From Oricola nitratireducens (GTDB lineage: Bacteria > Pseudomonadota > Alphaproteobacteria > Rhizobiales > Rhizobiaceae), in contig NZ_JACZCS010000014.1 of the NCBI RefSeq assembly GCF_014904745.1, positions 306,118 to 370,117 on the forward strand: a stretch of 64,000 nucleotides of DNA. Direction: 5' to 3'. Shown here piece by piece: positions 1-9,510 of the stretch; within the stretch, counting starts at the first letter, position 1, and each line of letters opens with the position of its first letter. The notes beneath the pieces are model-generated. The model was not told the DNA's origin. It saw only the letters and a program-made list of their open reading frames with translations, and did no database searches. A program made the position numbers and the translations under genes.

Positions 1-1
1 C

Positions 2-487
2 GTCGATATCGGGGAATGGGCCATCGAGGCCATCGCCACGCCGGGCCACACGGCCAATCACATGGCCTTTGCGCTGAAAGATAGCGGCCTGCTGTTTTCG
101 GCCGACCACGTCATGGCCTGGGCAACCTCGATCGTCGCGCCGCCGGACGGAGCGATGGCCGACTTCATGGCCTCGCTCGACCGTCTCGCGGCCCGCGACG
201 AAAGGCGCTACCTGCCGGGTCACGGCGGGCCCGTCGACCGGCCGCAGAAATTCGTGCGGGCGCTGAGAACCCACCGCAAGATGCGCGAGGCGGCGATTCT
301 CGACCGGATCCGCAAGGGCGACCGGACGATTCCCGACATGGTGCGCGAAATCTATCGCGACACCGACCCGCGCCTCTTCGGCGCCGCCGGCCTGTCGGTG
401 CTTGCCCATCTGGAGGATCTGGTCGCGCGCGGGCTCGTCGTCACCGACGGACCTCCCGCCATCGACGGGATCTATTCGCCGGCCTAG
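2..487 (+). CDS. MBL-fold metallo-hydrolase (C-terminal part; start lies outside the window)
   Basis: The first 161 visible codons run in one frame from the window edge to a TAG at 485-487. The visible part begins within the metallo-beta-lactamase core: TPGHTANH is the typical third metal-binding histidine motif, followed by a SADHVMAW strand and a YLPGHGGPV segment, which carries the last histidine ligand. The rest is a helical/winged tail as in LACTB2-like and glyoxalase-II-like hydrolases. The substrate cannot be told from this fragment; a zinc-dependent thioester or related hydrolase acting in the cytoplasm is the family expectation. The stop codon runs straight into a palindromic repeat shared with position 25.6 kb. 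Confidence 0.85.
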   Translation, partial: VDIGEWAIEAIATPGHTANHMAFALKDSGLLFSADHVMAWATSIVAPPDGAMADFMASLDRLAARDERRYLPGHGGPVDRPQKFVRALRTHRKMREAAILDRIRKGDRTIPDMVREIYRDTDPRLFGAAGLSVLAHLEDLVARGLVVTDGPPAIDGIYSPA

Positions 488-583
488 AGACGATCATCAT
501 TTCACGGAATCGATGATCGTCTCGAACTGTTTTGCACGCAATTCCGGACGGAAAACCGGTTTCCACTTTTCCTGGAATTGCTT
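486..583. repeat. RIME-like double-palindrome intergenic repeat, copy 1
   Basis: Two palindromes in tandem. The first has perfect 12-bp arms, GAGACGATCATC (487-498) and GATGATCGTCTC (512-523). The second has arms GCAATTCC (538-545) and GGAATTGC (574-581) around a conserved core with AAAACCGGTTT. A second copy with the same layout is at 25561-25661. It fills the gap between two convergent genes, overlapping the stop of the left gene and ending 2 bp before the stop of the right one. The layout resembles the RIME intergenic mosaic elements described in rhizobia; that assignment is from memory and was not searched. Confidence 0.8.
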
Positions 584-1386
584 CAGGCCTCGACGATACC
601 GATCAGTTCGAAATCGAGCGCCTTGAAATAGGTCTCGATCAGATGCGCGTTCCAGCCGAGATCGTTCGACACGAAGTCGGTGCGCGCTCGCATGTCGACG
701 AAGCTCGTATCGCCTTCGTCGGTTAGGCGCAGGATCACGGATCCGGGGATGCCGAGAACCGGCACCAGATACGAAAATTCGAAGAACAGTTCGTCGTCCG
801 CGCCGAGCCGTCCGCGCCTAGACACCAGCTTCCAGCCCTGCGCCTCGGCGACCTTCTGGATCGTCTCCTCGATGGCGTCCGGCGGCGCCTTGTAGCGGCG
901 TCCGGTCAGGCTCGCATAGCCGTCGCGCAGATGCCCGGCGACGACCGCCTTGGGATCGGCCCGGGTAAGCTGCACTTCCTTGGCGAGAAGCGGCGGATCG
1001 ACGAGATCGGTAGAGACGTCGTTCTGGTCGGGAAAGACGATCCAGGCGGCGGTGGCGGCGACAAAGGGCGCAAGCGTCAAAATGGAGAAAAACAGCGCCC
1101 AGATCACCTGCCGGCCGCCTTTTGTGCCCTTTGCCCAGAGACTGCTCAGGGCGACGAGGATCAGGCCGAGACCGGCAAGTGCAATCGCCGCGACGCACAT
1201 GACCAGGACCAGGAAGGTTGGCGTATCGACATATCCGGTTCGATGGGCGGCAATCGACACGATGGCCAGGAGCGGCGCGAAAATGGCCAGGCGCAGCGAC
1301 CATCCGGCGGTCCGGGACCGCTGCCGCTCCGGTAACGGCCGCAGGATCAGCGGCTCCCGGTAATGTCTGCTTCGCAAGAATGCCAT
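583..1386 (-). CDS. DUF1499 domain membrane protein
   Basis: Protein of 267 aa if started at the ATG at 1386; a TTG at 1416 would add 10 residues, and neither start has a clear ribosome-binding site. The N-terminal half has about three hydrophobic segments (LAIFAPLLAIVSIAA, FLVLVMCVAAIALAGLGLI, FFSILTLAPFVAATAAWIV). The C-terminal half is the DUF1499 domain, with the conserved tail pattern SFVDMRARTDFVSNDLGWNA. Function is unknown; family members are membrane-anchored with the soluble domain probably outside the inner membrane. It is convergent with the MBL hydrolase, separated only by the palindromic repeat. Confidence 0.8.
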   Translation of the reverse strand: MAFLRSRHYREPLILRPLPERQRSRTAGWSLRLAIFAPLLAIVSIAAHRTGYVDTPTFLVLVMCVAAIALAGLGLILVALSSLWAKGTKGGRQVIWALFFSILTLAPFVAATAAWIVFPDQNDVSTDLVDPPLLAKEVQLTRADPKAVVAGHLRDGYASLTGRRYKAPPDAIEETIQKVAEAQGWKLVSRRGRLGADDELFFEFSYLVPVLGIPGSVILRLTDEGDTSFVDMRARTDFVSNDLGWNAHLIETYFKALDFELIGIVEA

Positions 1387-1538
1387 GAGGCGCGGCGTTA
1401 GCGCGAAAACACGCAAAATGTAAAGCCGATCACGAAAGTACCCCGGGCTTGCCCTCTGCCTGCCCTAATGCTGCCAAACTGCAAGTAATCACTGGAAAAT
1501 GCTGGCGGGACGAGAAAAAACCTAAGGGAGACGCGCTT

Positions 1539-1934
1539 ATGTCGTCCGCACAATTGCATGAAGCCGCCATCCTTGAGCCCGCGGCGCCCCACGCCGTCCA
1601 GGCCGGGAAGGACACCGCCGACCTGGAAATGGTCGAACTGGAACTCGCGCTGGACCGGCAGACCCTGCAGGAATTCGGCTTCGAACACTGCCTGCAGCAG
1701 GCTTGCGAGACGAGCGGGTTCAACTTCCTGTTCCAGCTTCCGATTTTCGATCAGATCCCCGGCCAGCGCATCGCCGTCCTGGCCACCCGTGACGGCAGGA
1801 AACTGCTCTTCGCCGTGCTCAACGACGCCGGTAACGATGTCGAAATCGTGCCGGAAGACGAGATGCGCGGCGAGATCCGCAGCTTTGCCGGCGCCTTCAT
1901 GGACGTCTTCACGCAGCTAGGTGCCGCCGCCTGA
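1539..1934 (+). CDS. conserved hypothetical protein, 131 aa
   Basis: I do not recognise the family. The start at 1539 is chosen because AAGGGAG precedes it by about 8 bp; the frame is open further upstream but without a good start. The protein is acidic and soluble, has no signal peptide or membrane segment, and carries two cysteines (CLQQACETSGF). The sequence FNFLFQLPIFDQIPGQRIAVLATRDGRKLLFAVLND looks like a small alpha/beta fold. It is convergent with ppdK, whose stop lies 4 bp away. No function is inferred. Confidence 0.6.
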   Translation: MSSAQLHEAAILEPAAPHAVQAGKDTADLEMVELELALDRQTLQEFGFEHCLQQACETSGFNFLFQLPIFDQIPGQRIAVLATRDGRKLLFAVLNDAGNDVEIVPEDEMRGEIRSFAGAFMDVFTQLGAAA

Positions 1935-1937
1935 CCG

Positions 1938-4604
1938 CTACTGCTCGGCGCGCTCGGCGAGCGTCGCCTGTGCCGCCGCGAGCCGCGCGACCGGCACGCG
2001 ATAGGGCGAGCAGGACACGTAGTGCAGCCCGACCGTCTCGCAGAACGCGATCGACGCCGGGTCGCCGCCGTGTTCGCCGCAGATGCCGAGCGTGATGTCG
2101 GGCCGCGTCTTCTGGCCCCGCTCGGCGGCCATGTGGATGAATTCGCCGACACCGTCGACATCGATGGTGATGAACGGATCGCGGTCGATCACACCCTTGC
2201 GCAGATACTCGTTGAGATAGAGCCCGGAATCGTCGCGCGAGATGCCGAATGTCGATTGCGTCAGGTCGTTCGTGCCGAAGGAGAAGAATTCCGAACTTTC
2301 AGCGATCTTGTCGGCGCGTATCGCCGCGCGCGGCAATTCGATCATCGTGCCGACGAGATAGTCGAGCTTGGCGCCCCATTCTTCCATGACGGCCACGGCG
2401 ACGATATCAATGCGATCCTTGATGAATTTCAGCTCACGCTCATAGGCGACCAGCGGGACCATGATTTCCGGCACGACCTTCTCGCCGGTCTTCTCGCCGG
2501 CTTCCATCACAGCCTGGAAGATGGCACGCGCCTGCATCTCGATGAATTCGGGATAGCAGATCGCGAGGCGAACGCCGCGATTGCCGAGCATCGGATTGAC
2601 CTCGTGCAGGTCCTCGGCGCGCTGGCGGATGCGCTCGGGATCGATCCCCAAGGCTTGCGCGGTCTGTTCCGTTTCGCGGCCCGGGCGCGGCAGGAACTCG
2701 TGTAGCGGCGGATCGAACAGGCGGATCGTCACCGGCAGGCCGCGCATGATCTCGAAAAGCTCGAGGAAATCCGCCTTCTGCATCGCCTGCATGGCGGTCA
2801 GAGCCTCGTCGCGCGCCTGATTGTTGTCGGCGAGGATGAACGAGCGCATCGCGCGGAGGCGCTCCTCGTCGTTGAACATGCGCTCGGTACGGCACAGGCC
2901 GATCCCCTCGGCGCCGAAACCGCGCGCCGTCAGCGCGTCCTCGGGCGTCTCGGCGTTGGCGCGCACCTTCATGCGGCGGATGTCGTCGGCCCAGTCCATC
3001 AGCGTCGCGAAGTCGCCCGACAGTTCGGGTTGCACCATCGGCAGCGCGCCCAGCAGGACCTCTCCCCTGGTGCCGTCGATGGTGATCACCTCGCCAGCCG
3101 TCAGCGTGCGTCCGCCGGTCAGCATGACCCGTTTCTCGGTGTTGATGCGGATCGCGCCCGCACCGGAAATGCATGGCTTGCCCATGCCGCGCGCGACCAC
3201 CGCCGCATGGCTGGTCGTGCCGCCATGGGTGGTGAGGATGCCTTCGGCGGCATGCATGCCGTGGATGTCCTCGGGGCTCGTTTCCGGCCGTACCAGGATC
3301 GATTTTCGGCCCGAGGCGCGCAGTTGCTCGGCTTCCTCGGAGGTGAACACGATTTCGCCGGTGGCCGCGCCCGGCGAGGCCGCAAGGCCGCGGCCGATCA
3401 CGATACGCTCGACATCCGGGCTGATTGTCGGGTGCAACAGTTGCTCCAGCGACGCGGGATCGATGCGGCGCAGCGCCTCGGCCTTGGAAATCAGGCCTTT
3501 TTCGGCCATCGCCACGGCGATCCGGATCGCGGCGCGCGCCGACCGCTTGCCGTCGCGCGTCTGCAAAAGCCAGAGTTTGCCCGCCTGGACGGTGAACTCG
3601 ATGTCCTGCAATTCGCGGAAATGATTTTCCAGCCGCCTGGCGAATTCCTTCAGTTCCTGGAAGGTCACCGGCATGGCGTCTTCCATCGGCACCAGATCCG
3701 AGCCGTGGGCCTGCGGCTTGGTCAGAGGATGCGGCGTGCGAATTCCGGCAACGACGTCCTCGCCCTGCGCATTGGGCAGGAATTCGCCGTAAAGATTGTC
3801 CTCACCGGTCGCCGGATCGCGCGTGAAGGCAACACCGGTGGCTGATCCCTCGCCCATATTTCCGAACACCATCGACTGCACGGTGACCGCCGTTCCCCAG
3901 CCTTCAGGGATATTGTGCAAGGTGCGGAACGTGACGGCGCGGGGATTCATCCAGCTTTTCAGGACAGCCTGGATCGCGCCCCACAACTGCTCGCCGGGAT
4001 CCTGCGGAAACTGTTCGTCCAACTCCTCGGCGATCGCGATCTTGTAGCCGTCGATGACGCCGCGCCAGTGGTCGACCTTCAGATCGCCGTCGCGCGTCGC
4101 CCCGCTTTCCTCCTTCACGCGATCGATGATCTCCTCGAACAGCGAATGATCGAGGCCCAAGACGACGCTTGCATACATCTGGATGAAGCGACGGTAGCTG
4201 TCATAGGCAAAGGCCGGATTGCCGCTTGCCCTGGCGAGCGCCTCGACGGATTTGTCGTTGAGGCCGAGATTGAGCACCGTGTCGAGCATGCCCGGCATGG
4301 ATTCGCGCGAGCCGGAACGCACGGAGACCAGAAGCGGGTCGTCGCCGTCGCCGAACGTCTTGCCGGTCAGGCGTTCCAGCGCACCGAGCGCTTCCTGGAC
4401 TTCACGTTGCAGATTGTCTGGCAGGGTGCGGCCATTGGCGTAAAAATGCCGGCAGGCATCCGTTGCGATCGTGAATCCCGGCGGCACCGGCAGGCCAAGC
4501 CGCGCCATCTCGGCAAGGTTCGCACCCTTTCCGCCGAGCCTGTCGCGGTCACGCGCCGTCCCGTCCGCCTTTCCTCCCCCGAATGTGTATACCCAGTTCG
4601 TCAT
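1938..4604 (-). CDS. ppdK: pyruvate, phosphate dikinase
   Basis: Interconverts pyruvate, ATP and phosphate with phosphoenolpyruvate, AMP and pyrophosphate in the cytoplasm, linking glycolysis and gluconeogenesis. The 888 residues match the usual length. The order is classical: an ATP-grasp domain (RLGGKGANLAEMARLGLPVPP near residues 22-42), a central phosphohistidine domain with TTHGGTTSHAAVVARG (catalytic His about 466), and a C-terminal PEP/pyruvate barrel ending with the GICGEHGGDP motif that carries the catalytic cysteine. The start is preceded by GAGG. It is transcribed alone, downstream of smc on the same strand with a 162-bp gap. Confidence 0.97.
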   Translation of the reverse strand: MTNWVYTFGGGKADGTARDRDRLGGKGANLAEMARLGLPVPPGFTIATDACRHFYANGRTLPDNLQREVQEALGALERLTGKTFGDGDDPLLVSVRSGSRESMPGMLDTVLNLGLNDKSVEALARASGNPAFAYDSYRRFIQMYASVVLGLDHSLFEEIIDRVKEESGATRDGDLKVDHWRGVIDGYKIAIAEELDEQFPQDPGEQLWGAIQAVLKSWMNPRAVTFRTLHNIPEGWGTAVTVQSMVFGNMGEGSATGVAFTRDPATGEDNLYGEFLPNAQGEDVVAGIRTPHPLTKPQAHGSDLVPMEDAMPVTFQELKEFARRLENHFRELQDIEFTVQAGKLWLLQTRDGKRSARAAIRIAVAMAEKGLISKAEALRRIDPASLEQLLHPTISPDVERIVIGRGLAASPGAATGEIVFTSEEAEQLRASGRKSILVRPETSPEDIHGMHAAEGILTTHGGTTSHAAVVARGMGKPCISGAGAIRINTEKRVMLTGGRTLTAGEVITIDGTRGEVLLGALPMVQPELSGDFATLMDWADDIRRMKVRANAETPEDALTARGFGAEGIGLCRTERMFNDEERLRAMRSFILADNNQARDEALTAMQAMQKADFLELFEIMRGLPVTIRLFDPPLHEFLPRPGRETEQTAQALGIDPERIRQRAEDLHEVNPMLGNRGVRLAICYPEFIEMQARAIFQAVMEAGEKTGEKVVPEIMVPLVAYERELKFIKDRIDIVAVAVMEEWGAKLDYLVGTMIELPRAAIRADKIAESSEFFSFGTNDLTQSTFGISRDDSGLYLNEYLRKGVIDRDPFITIDVDGVGEFIHMAAERGQKTRPDITLGICGEHGGDPASIAFCETVGLHYVSCSPYRVPVARLAAAQATLAERAEQ

Positions 4605-4766
4605 CCGGCCTCAGCCAATCCTCTCCCCAGCTGTCATTGGCGGTATCCATCCGTCCACGTCAACCGTGACTACTGCATAATGCATTTTGGAGGGAAGGTG
4701 CGACTCGTTTTTTGCACTGCAGCAAAATGAAACGCATCCGGCAATTGCAACATGATCGGTGAGCGC

Positions 4767-7700
4767 CTAGCTCGCCTCGCGCAGTTCCTCGGCCTGTTGA
4801 AGGTCGACGGAGACGAGCTGCGAGACCCCCTGCTCGGCCATAGTCACGCCAAACAACCGGTCCATGCGCGCCATGGTGATCGGGTTGTGGGTGATGATGA
4901 CGAAGCGCGTGTCGGTGTCCTTCGCCATCTGGTCCATCAGGTTGCAGAACCGCTCGACATTGTGGTCGTCGAGCGGTGCGTCGACCTCGTCCAGCACGCA
5001 GATCGGCGCCGGGTTGGTCAGGAACACCGCGAAGATCAGCGCCATCGCCGTCAGGGCCTGTTCGCCGCCCGAGAGCAGCGTCATGGTCTGCGGCTTCTTG
5101 CCGGGCGGGCGGGCGACGATTTCGAGCCCCGCCTCCAGCGGATCCTCGCTCTCGATCAGTTGCAGGTCGGCGGTGCCGCCGCCAAAGAGATGGGTAAATA
5201 GCCGCTTGAAGTGGCCGTTGACGACATCGAAGGCCTCCAGCAGCCGTTCGCGACCCTCGCGGTTCAGGCTGGAAATGGCGGAGCGCAGCTCGCGGATCGC
5301 ATCGATCACGTCATCGCGTTCCCTGACGAGGTTTTCCAGACGCTCGACCAGTTCGCTCTGTTCCTCCTCGGCGCGCAGGTTCACCGCGCCGAGCCGTTCG
5401 CGCTCTATTTTCAGCCGCTCCAGACGGCGCTCGATGGCGTCGACATCCGGCATGGTTGCGTCAGGCGCAAGGCCCGACAGTTTCAGCGCCTCGTGCGGCG
5501 CGCAGTTCAGGGCCTCGCGGATGCGGGCTTCGACTTCCTTGCGCCGCTCGGCAGAGGCGGTCAGGCGTTCTTCGGCGCGGGCACGCTCCTCGCGGGCTCC
5601 GGACAGCGCCGTGATCGAGTCGGTGGCGGCCTTGTCGGCCTCGCGCGCCGCGGTCTCCGCGAGCGCCAGCCGGTCGCCTGTTTCCTTGCGCGCCTGTTCC
5701 GCGGCCTCGATCTCGCGCACCAGTTCGCGGCGGCGCACCGGCATCTCGTCCGGCGCATCCTCCAGCGCGGCCAGTTCCTTCGCCGTCTCCTCGCGACGCG
5801 CGGACAGCACGGCGATCTGCTTGTCGGCGTTTTCGCCGCGCGAGATCCAGTTGGCGCGTTCGGAGCGCAGGGATACGAGGCGGCGCTGGCGCGCCTCGCG
5901 TTCGCGCGCCAGCGACTGGTGGTTGGCGCGGGCTTCCGTCAGCGCGGCGCGTTCGGTCGTGACGACGGAGGCCTGTTTTTCCACCGCCGCGTCGAGCTCG
6001 GAGAGATCCGGTTCGCCGGCAAGCGCCGTCTCGGCCTCGGCGAGAACGCCGGATGCCTCGTCGATATCGGCCCTGGTGTGGACAATGCTTTCGTCGAGCA
6101 CGGCCTTGCGCTTCGACAATTCGCCGGTTGCGCGTTCGGCAGTGGCAAGCGCCTCGCGGGCATTGCGGGCTTCCGCCTGGGCGGTCTTGACCGCTTCGCG
6201 GGCAAGCCGTTCGGTTTCAATGGCGGCCTGCGTCGCCTGCTTCGTCTCGGCAGCGGCTGCCTCCGTGACGCGCAGCGCCCTGGTCGCCTCGACGATCTCC
6301 GCGTCGAGTTCGGCGAGACGGTTCTTCTGCGCCAGCCGCTGGGCCGCCGGCGTCGGCGCGTCAGCGCGCGCGGTATAGCCGTCCCAGCGCCACAGCGCGC
6401 CGTCCTTCGTCACCAGCCTCTGGCCGGTCTTGAGCTGCGCCTGAAGCGCGGCGCCGGTCTCGACGCTGTCGACGACGCCAATCTGGCGCAGACCGCGCCG
6501 CAGCGCGTCGGGCGCCTTGACGAAATCGGCCAGCGCGGTTGCGCCGGCCGGCAACTCCGGATCGTCGGCAAGCGGCGCGACACCCGCCCAATAGGCCGGT
6601 GCGTTGGCATCGAGCGGCAGGTCGAGATCGTCGCCGAGCGCCGCGCCCAGCGCCGGTTCGTAACCCTTTTCGACCCGCATCTGCTCGACGACACCGGGGA
6701 AAAGATCGCCGGCGCCGGCATTCAGCATCTTCGCCAGCGTCTGCGCCTCGGTTTCGAGCCGATTCAGGAGCGCCTTTGCCTCCTGCAGCGCGGGCTGGCG
6801 CGCCGCCTCGGTGTCGCGCGCCGAGGCGAGCGCGTGTTCGGCTTCGCCAGCGGCTTTCTCGGCCGATGCGACCGCGTCCTCGGCGGCTTCGAGCAGAACG
6901 CGCTTTTCCGCCGGGTCGGCGAGCGTCTTGATGCGGTTGTCGATCTCGGAAAGATCGGCGAGCAGGCGGTTCAACTGGCCGGCGAGGCGGTCGCTGCGCT
7001 CGCGCGTCTCGCGGATGCGGCGTTCGAGCTGGGTGCGCAGAGCGCCAGCCTCGGCGCGTTCGCCGGTCAGGCGCGACAGCTCGGCCTCGCTGCGGGCCAG
7101 GGCTTCCTCGGCCTGCTCGAAGAGGCGCTTCAGTTCCGCCTCGCGGTCGCCGGTCGAGGCCTCGTCGGCGGTCAGTTCGGCTTCTTCCTCGTTGAGGCGG
7201 GCGATCGCACCTGCGTTTTCCTCCTTCATCGCCTCCTCGCGGGCGATGTCGGCGGAGAGTTGCGTCTGGCGGCCCTGCAATTCGGCGCGACGCGCCTCCT
7301 GGCGGCGGACATCCTCGTCAAGCTGGTTCAATGCGATGGTCAACCGCTGCAACGCGGCGGCGGCGGCGGCCTCGTTTTCGCGCAGTTCGGGCAGCTTGTG
7401 CTGCGCGATCCCCTGCACCCTGGCGGCTTCCATCTGCAATTGCGCGCGCTCGCCGACGACCGAGGTCGCATGTGCCAACGTCGACTGCGCTTCCGCTTCC
7501 TGCGCCTTGGCGAGCGTCCATTTGAGATGAAGCAGCGTCGCCTCGGCTTCGCGGATGTCGCGCGACAGCGCCTTGAAGCGGTTGGCCTGGCGGGCCTGGC
7601 GCTTCAGGCTCTCGATCTGGCTTTCCAGTTCGCCGACCACGTCTTCCAGGCGCTCGAGATTGGTCTCGGCGCCACGCAGCCGCAGTTCGGCGTCATGGCG

Positions 7701-8228
7701 GCGCGAATGCAGGCCGGAAATGCCGGCCGCCTCCTCGAGCAGCGCCCGGCGCGCCTGCGGCTTTGCCTGGATCAGTTCGCCGATGCGGCCCTGCCCGACC
7801 ATTGAGGGCGAGCGGGCGCCTGTCGACTGGTCGGCGAAAAGAAGCTGCACGTCCTTGGCGCGGGCATCCTTGCCGTTGATCTTGTAGGCGGAACCGGCCT
7901 CGCGTTCGATACGGCGAGTAACCTGCAGCGTGTCGTCCTGGTTGAAGGCGGCGGGCGCCGTGCGGTCACCATTGTCTAGGAACAGCGAGACTTCCGCGGT
8001 GTTGCGCGAGGGGCGCGTACCGGAACCGGAAAAAATGACGTCGTCCATGCCGCTTGCGCGCATGTTCTTATAGGATGATTCACCCATCACCCAGCGCAGC
8101 GCCTCGACGAGGTTCGACTTGCCGCAGCCATTCGGCCCGACCACGCCGGTCAGGCCGCGTTCGATGATGAATTCGGTCGGTTCGACGAAGGACTTGAAGC
8201 CCAGAAGGCGGAGTTTCTCAAAGCGCAT
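4767..8228 (-). CDS. smc: chromosome segregation protein SMC
   Basis: Core ATPase of the bacterial condensin, which compacts and segregates the chromosome together with ScpA and ScpB. The 1153 residues show the full architecture: Walker A GPNGCGKSN at residues 31-39, a long Ala/Glu/Arg-rich coiled coil, a hinge around residues 510-620, the returning coiled coil, then the signature LLSGGEQAL and a Walker B ending in VLDEVDAPLDDHNV. GGAGG lies 7 bp before the ATG. The neighbour upstream is a DsbA-type protein 68 bp away, a pairing common in this order. scpA and scpB are not in the window. Confidence 0.97.
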   Translation of the reverse strand: MRFEKLRLLGFKSFVEPTEFIIERGLTGVVGPNGCGKSNLVEALRWVMGESSYKNMRASGMDDVIFSGSGTRPSRNTAEVSLFLDNGDRTAPAAFNQDDTLQVTRRIEREAGSAYKINGKDARAKDVQLLFADQSTGARSPSMVGQGRIGELIQAKPQARRALLEEAAGISGLHSRRHDAELRLRGAETNLERLEDVVGELESQIESLKRQARQANRFKALSRDIREAEATLLHLKWTLAKAQEAEAQSTLAHATSVVGERAQLQMEAARVQGIAQHKLPELRENEAAAAAALQRLTIALNQLDEDVRRQEARRAELQGRQTQLSADIAREEAMKEENAGAIARLNEEEAELTADEASTGDREAELKRLFEQAEEALARSEAELSRLTGERAEAGALRTQLERRIRETRERSDRLAGQLNRLLADLSEIDNRIKTLADPAEKRVLLEAAEDAVASAEKAAGEAEHALASARDTEAARQPALQEAKALLNRLETEAQTLAKMLNAGAGDLFPGVVEQMRVEKGYEPALGAALGDDLDLPLDANAPAYWAGVAPLADDPELPAGATALADFVKAPDALRRGLRQIGVVDSVETGAALQAQLKTGQRLVTKDGALWRWDGYTARADAPTPAAQRLAQKNRLAELDAEIVEATRALRVTEAAAAETKQATQAAIETERLAREAVKTAQAEARNAREALATAERATGELSKRKAVLDESIVHTRADIDEASGVLAEAETALAGEPDLSELDAAVEKQASVVTTERAALTEARANHQSLAREREARQRRLVSLRSERANWISRGENADKQIAVLSARREETAKELAALEDAPDEMPVRRRELVREIEAAEQARKETGDRLALAETAAREADKAATDSITALSGAREERARAEERLTASAERRKEVEARIREALNCAPHEALKLSGLAPDATMPDVDAIERRLERLKIERERLGAVNLRAEEEQSELVERLENLVRERDDVIDAIRELRSAISSLNREGRERLLEAFDVVNGHFKRLFTHLFGGGTADLQLIESEDPLEAGLEIVARPPGKKPQTMTLLSGGEQALTAMALIFAVFLTNPAPICVLDEVDAPLDDHNVERFCNLMDQMAKDTDTRFVIITHNPITMARMDRLFGVTMAEQGVSQLVSVDLQQAEELREAS

Positions 8229-8296
8229 AAGCGCCTCCGCCCGTCATGCCGGAAACAAAAACGCGCGCCTTGCGGAAAGCGCGCGCGCATTTTCCG

Positions 8297-8956
8297 TCAG
8301 AGCAATGCGTCGAAAATGGCCGACATCTGTTCAACAGTCAGGGCTCCGGAATATTTCTTTCCGTTGATGAAGAACGTCGGGGTGGCGTTGACGCCGAAAT
8401 CCGCCGATGCGCGCTCCCGTACCGCATTGATGTCATCCAGAAGCTTCTGGTTGGTCAAGCAGGCCTCGAAGCTCTCCTGTGTAAAACCGGCCAGTTTGGC
8501 GATGTTTTCGAGTGGCGCGCGGGCATTCTGCACATGGGCCCAGGCCGCCTGCTGCTTGAACAGCACGTCGACCATCGCGAAATACTTGTCGCCGGGGGCG
8601 CAACGCGCCAGCATGAAGGCCGCCGCGGCGCGCGGATCGAACGGGAATTCCCGGAAGATGAAACGGACCTTGCCGGTCTTGATGTATTTCTCGGTGATCG
8701 CCGGAAGCGTCGTCTCGTGGAAATGCGCGCAATGCGGGCAGGTCATCGAGGCATATTCAACGACCGTGATGGGGGCATCCGCGGAGCCTTCCACCTCGTC
8801 CTTGAGCGTACCCGGCTGCAGCAGCTTTTCCATATCGACTTCGCCGTCCGATTTGGGCGCTGCCTGCGCCAGCGCAAGGTTTGGCCCGATGGCGACCGCA
8901 AGCGTTGCTGCTGCGGCCATCAGGGCGGAACGACGTGTCATCAGAATGCTAGCCAT
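8297..8956 (-). CDS. DsbA family thiol:disulfide protein, exported
   Basis: Periplasmic thioredoxin-fold protein of 219 aa. The start at 8956 is preferred over the longer frame because GGGGAAAG lies 6 bp upstream and the protein then begins with MTRRSALMAAAATLAVA, a twin-arginine-like signal ending near ALA-QA. The active site is CPHC at residues 73-76 (SMTCPHCAHFHE), and the cis-proline region appears as NATPTFFINGKKY. Family members oxidise or shuffle disulfides of exported proteins. It lies directly upstream of smc on the same strand. Confidence 0.9.
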   Translation of the reverse strand: MASILMTRRSALMAAAATLAVAIGPNLALAQAAPKSDGEVDMEKLLQPGTLKDEVEGSADAPITVVEYASMTCPHCAHFHETTLPAITEKYIKTGKVRFIFREFPFDPRAAAAFMLARCAPGDKYFAMVDVLFKQQAAWAHVQNARAPLENIAKLAGFTQESFEACLTNQKLLDDINAVRERASADFGVNATPTFFINGKKYSGALTVEQMSAIFDALL

Positions 8957-9085
8957 CAGGATCTTTCCCCAGATTCGGTTGGTTCGCCGCCGATATACGT
9001 CAGCGAAGTTGTCAGGACCATGGCGCGTTTTAGCTGAACGGCGCATGAATTACACATTTCGTTGAACACAGCGTCGCCGTCTGGC

Positions 9086-9508
9086 TCAAGCGCCCAGATG
9101 CAGCACCACCTGGCGCCGGTGCGGGCGGTCGCGATGCTCGAAGAGATAGACGCCTTGCCAAGTGCCGAGCACCGCGCGGCCACCCGTCACCGGAATGCCG
9201 AGCGAGACCTGCGTCAGCGCCGCCTTGATATGGGCCGGCATGTCGTCCGGGCCCTCTGCGGTGTGGACGATCCAGCACATGGACGGATCGTCCGACGGCG
9301 GCACAAGCCGGCGGAAGAATTCGGTCAGGTCGCGCTGGACGTCCGGATCGGCGTTTTCCTGGATCAGCAGCGAGCAGGAGGTATGGCGCACAAAGACGGT
9401 CAGCAGCCCCTCGCCCGCGTCCGCCTCGCGCAGAAAAGCGTTTACATCCCCGGTGAACTCGTAGAGCCCCTGGCCACGTGTCTCGATGGTGAGGACCGTC
9501 TGCGCCAT
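9086..9508 (-). CDS. YjbQ family protein (secondary thiamine-phosphate synthase-like)
   Basis: Cytoplasmic protein of 140 aa, full length for the UPF0047/YjbQ family. Diagnostic motifs are VRHTSCSLLIQENADPDV and the C-terminal GTWQGVYLFEHRDRPHRR. Some members show weak thiamine-phosphate synthase activity, but the true physiological role is unsettled. It starts 3 bp downstream of the LysE gene's stop, so the two are very likely co-transcribed and translationally coupled. Confidence 0.93.
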   Translation of the reverse strand: MAQTVLTIETRGQGLYEFTGDVNAFLREADAGEGLLTVFVRHTSCSLLIQENADPDVQRDLTEFFRRLVPPSDDPSMCWIVHTAEGPDDMPAHIKAALTQVSLGIPVTGGRAVLGTWQGVYLFEHRDRPHRRQVVLHLGA

Positions 9509-9510
9509 GC

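Noticed and set aside
5211..7805. 864-codon open frame antisense to smc
   Set aside because: Composition and position mirror the smc coiled coil; long antisense frames are expected in high-GC DNA. No domain or start signal was seen.
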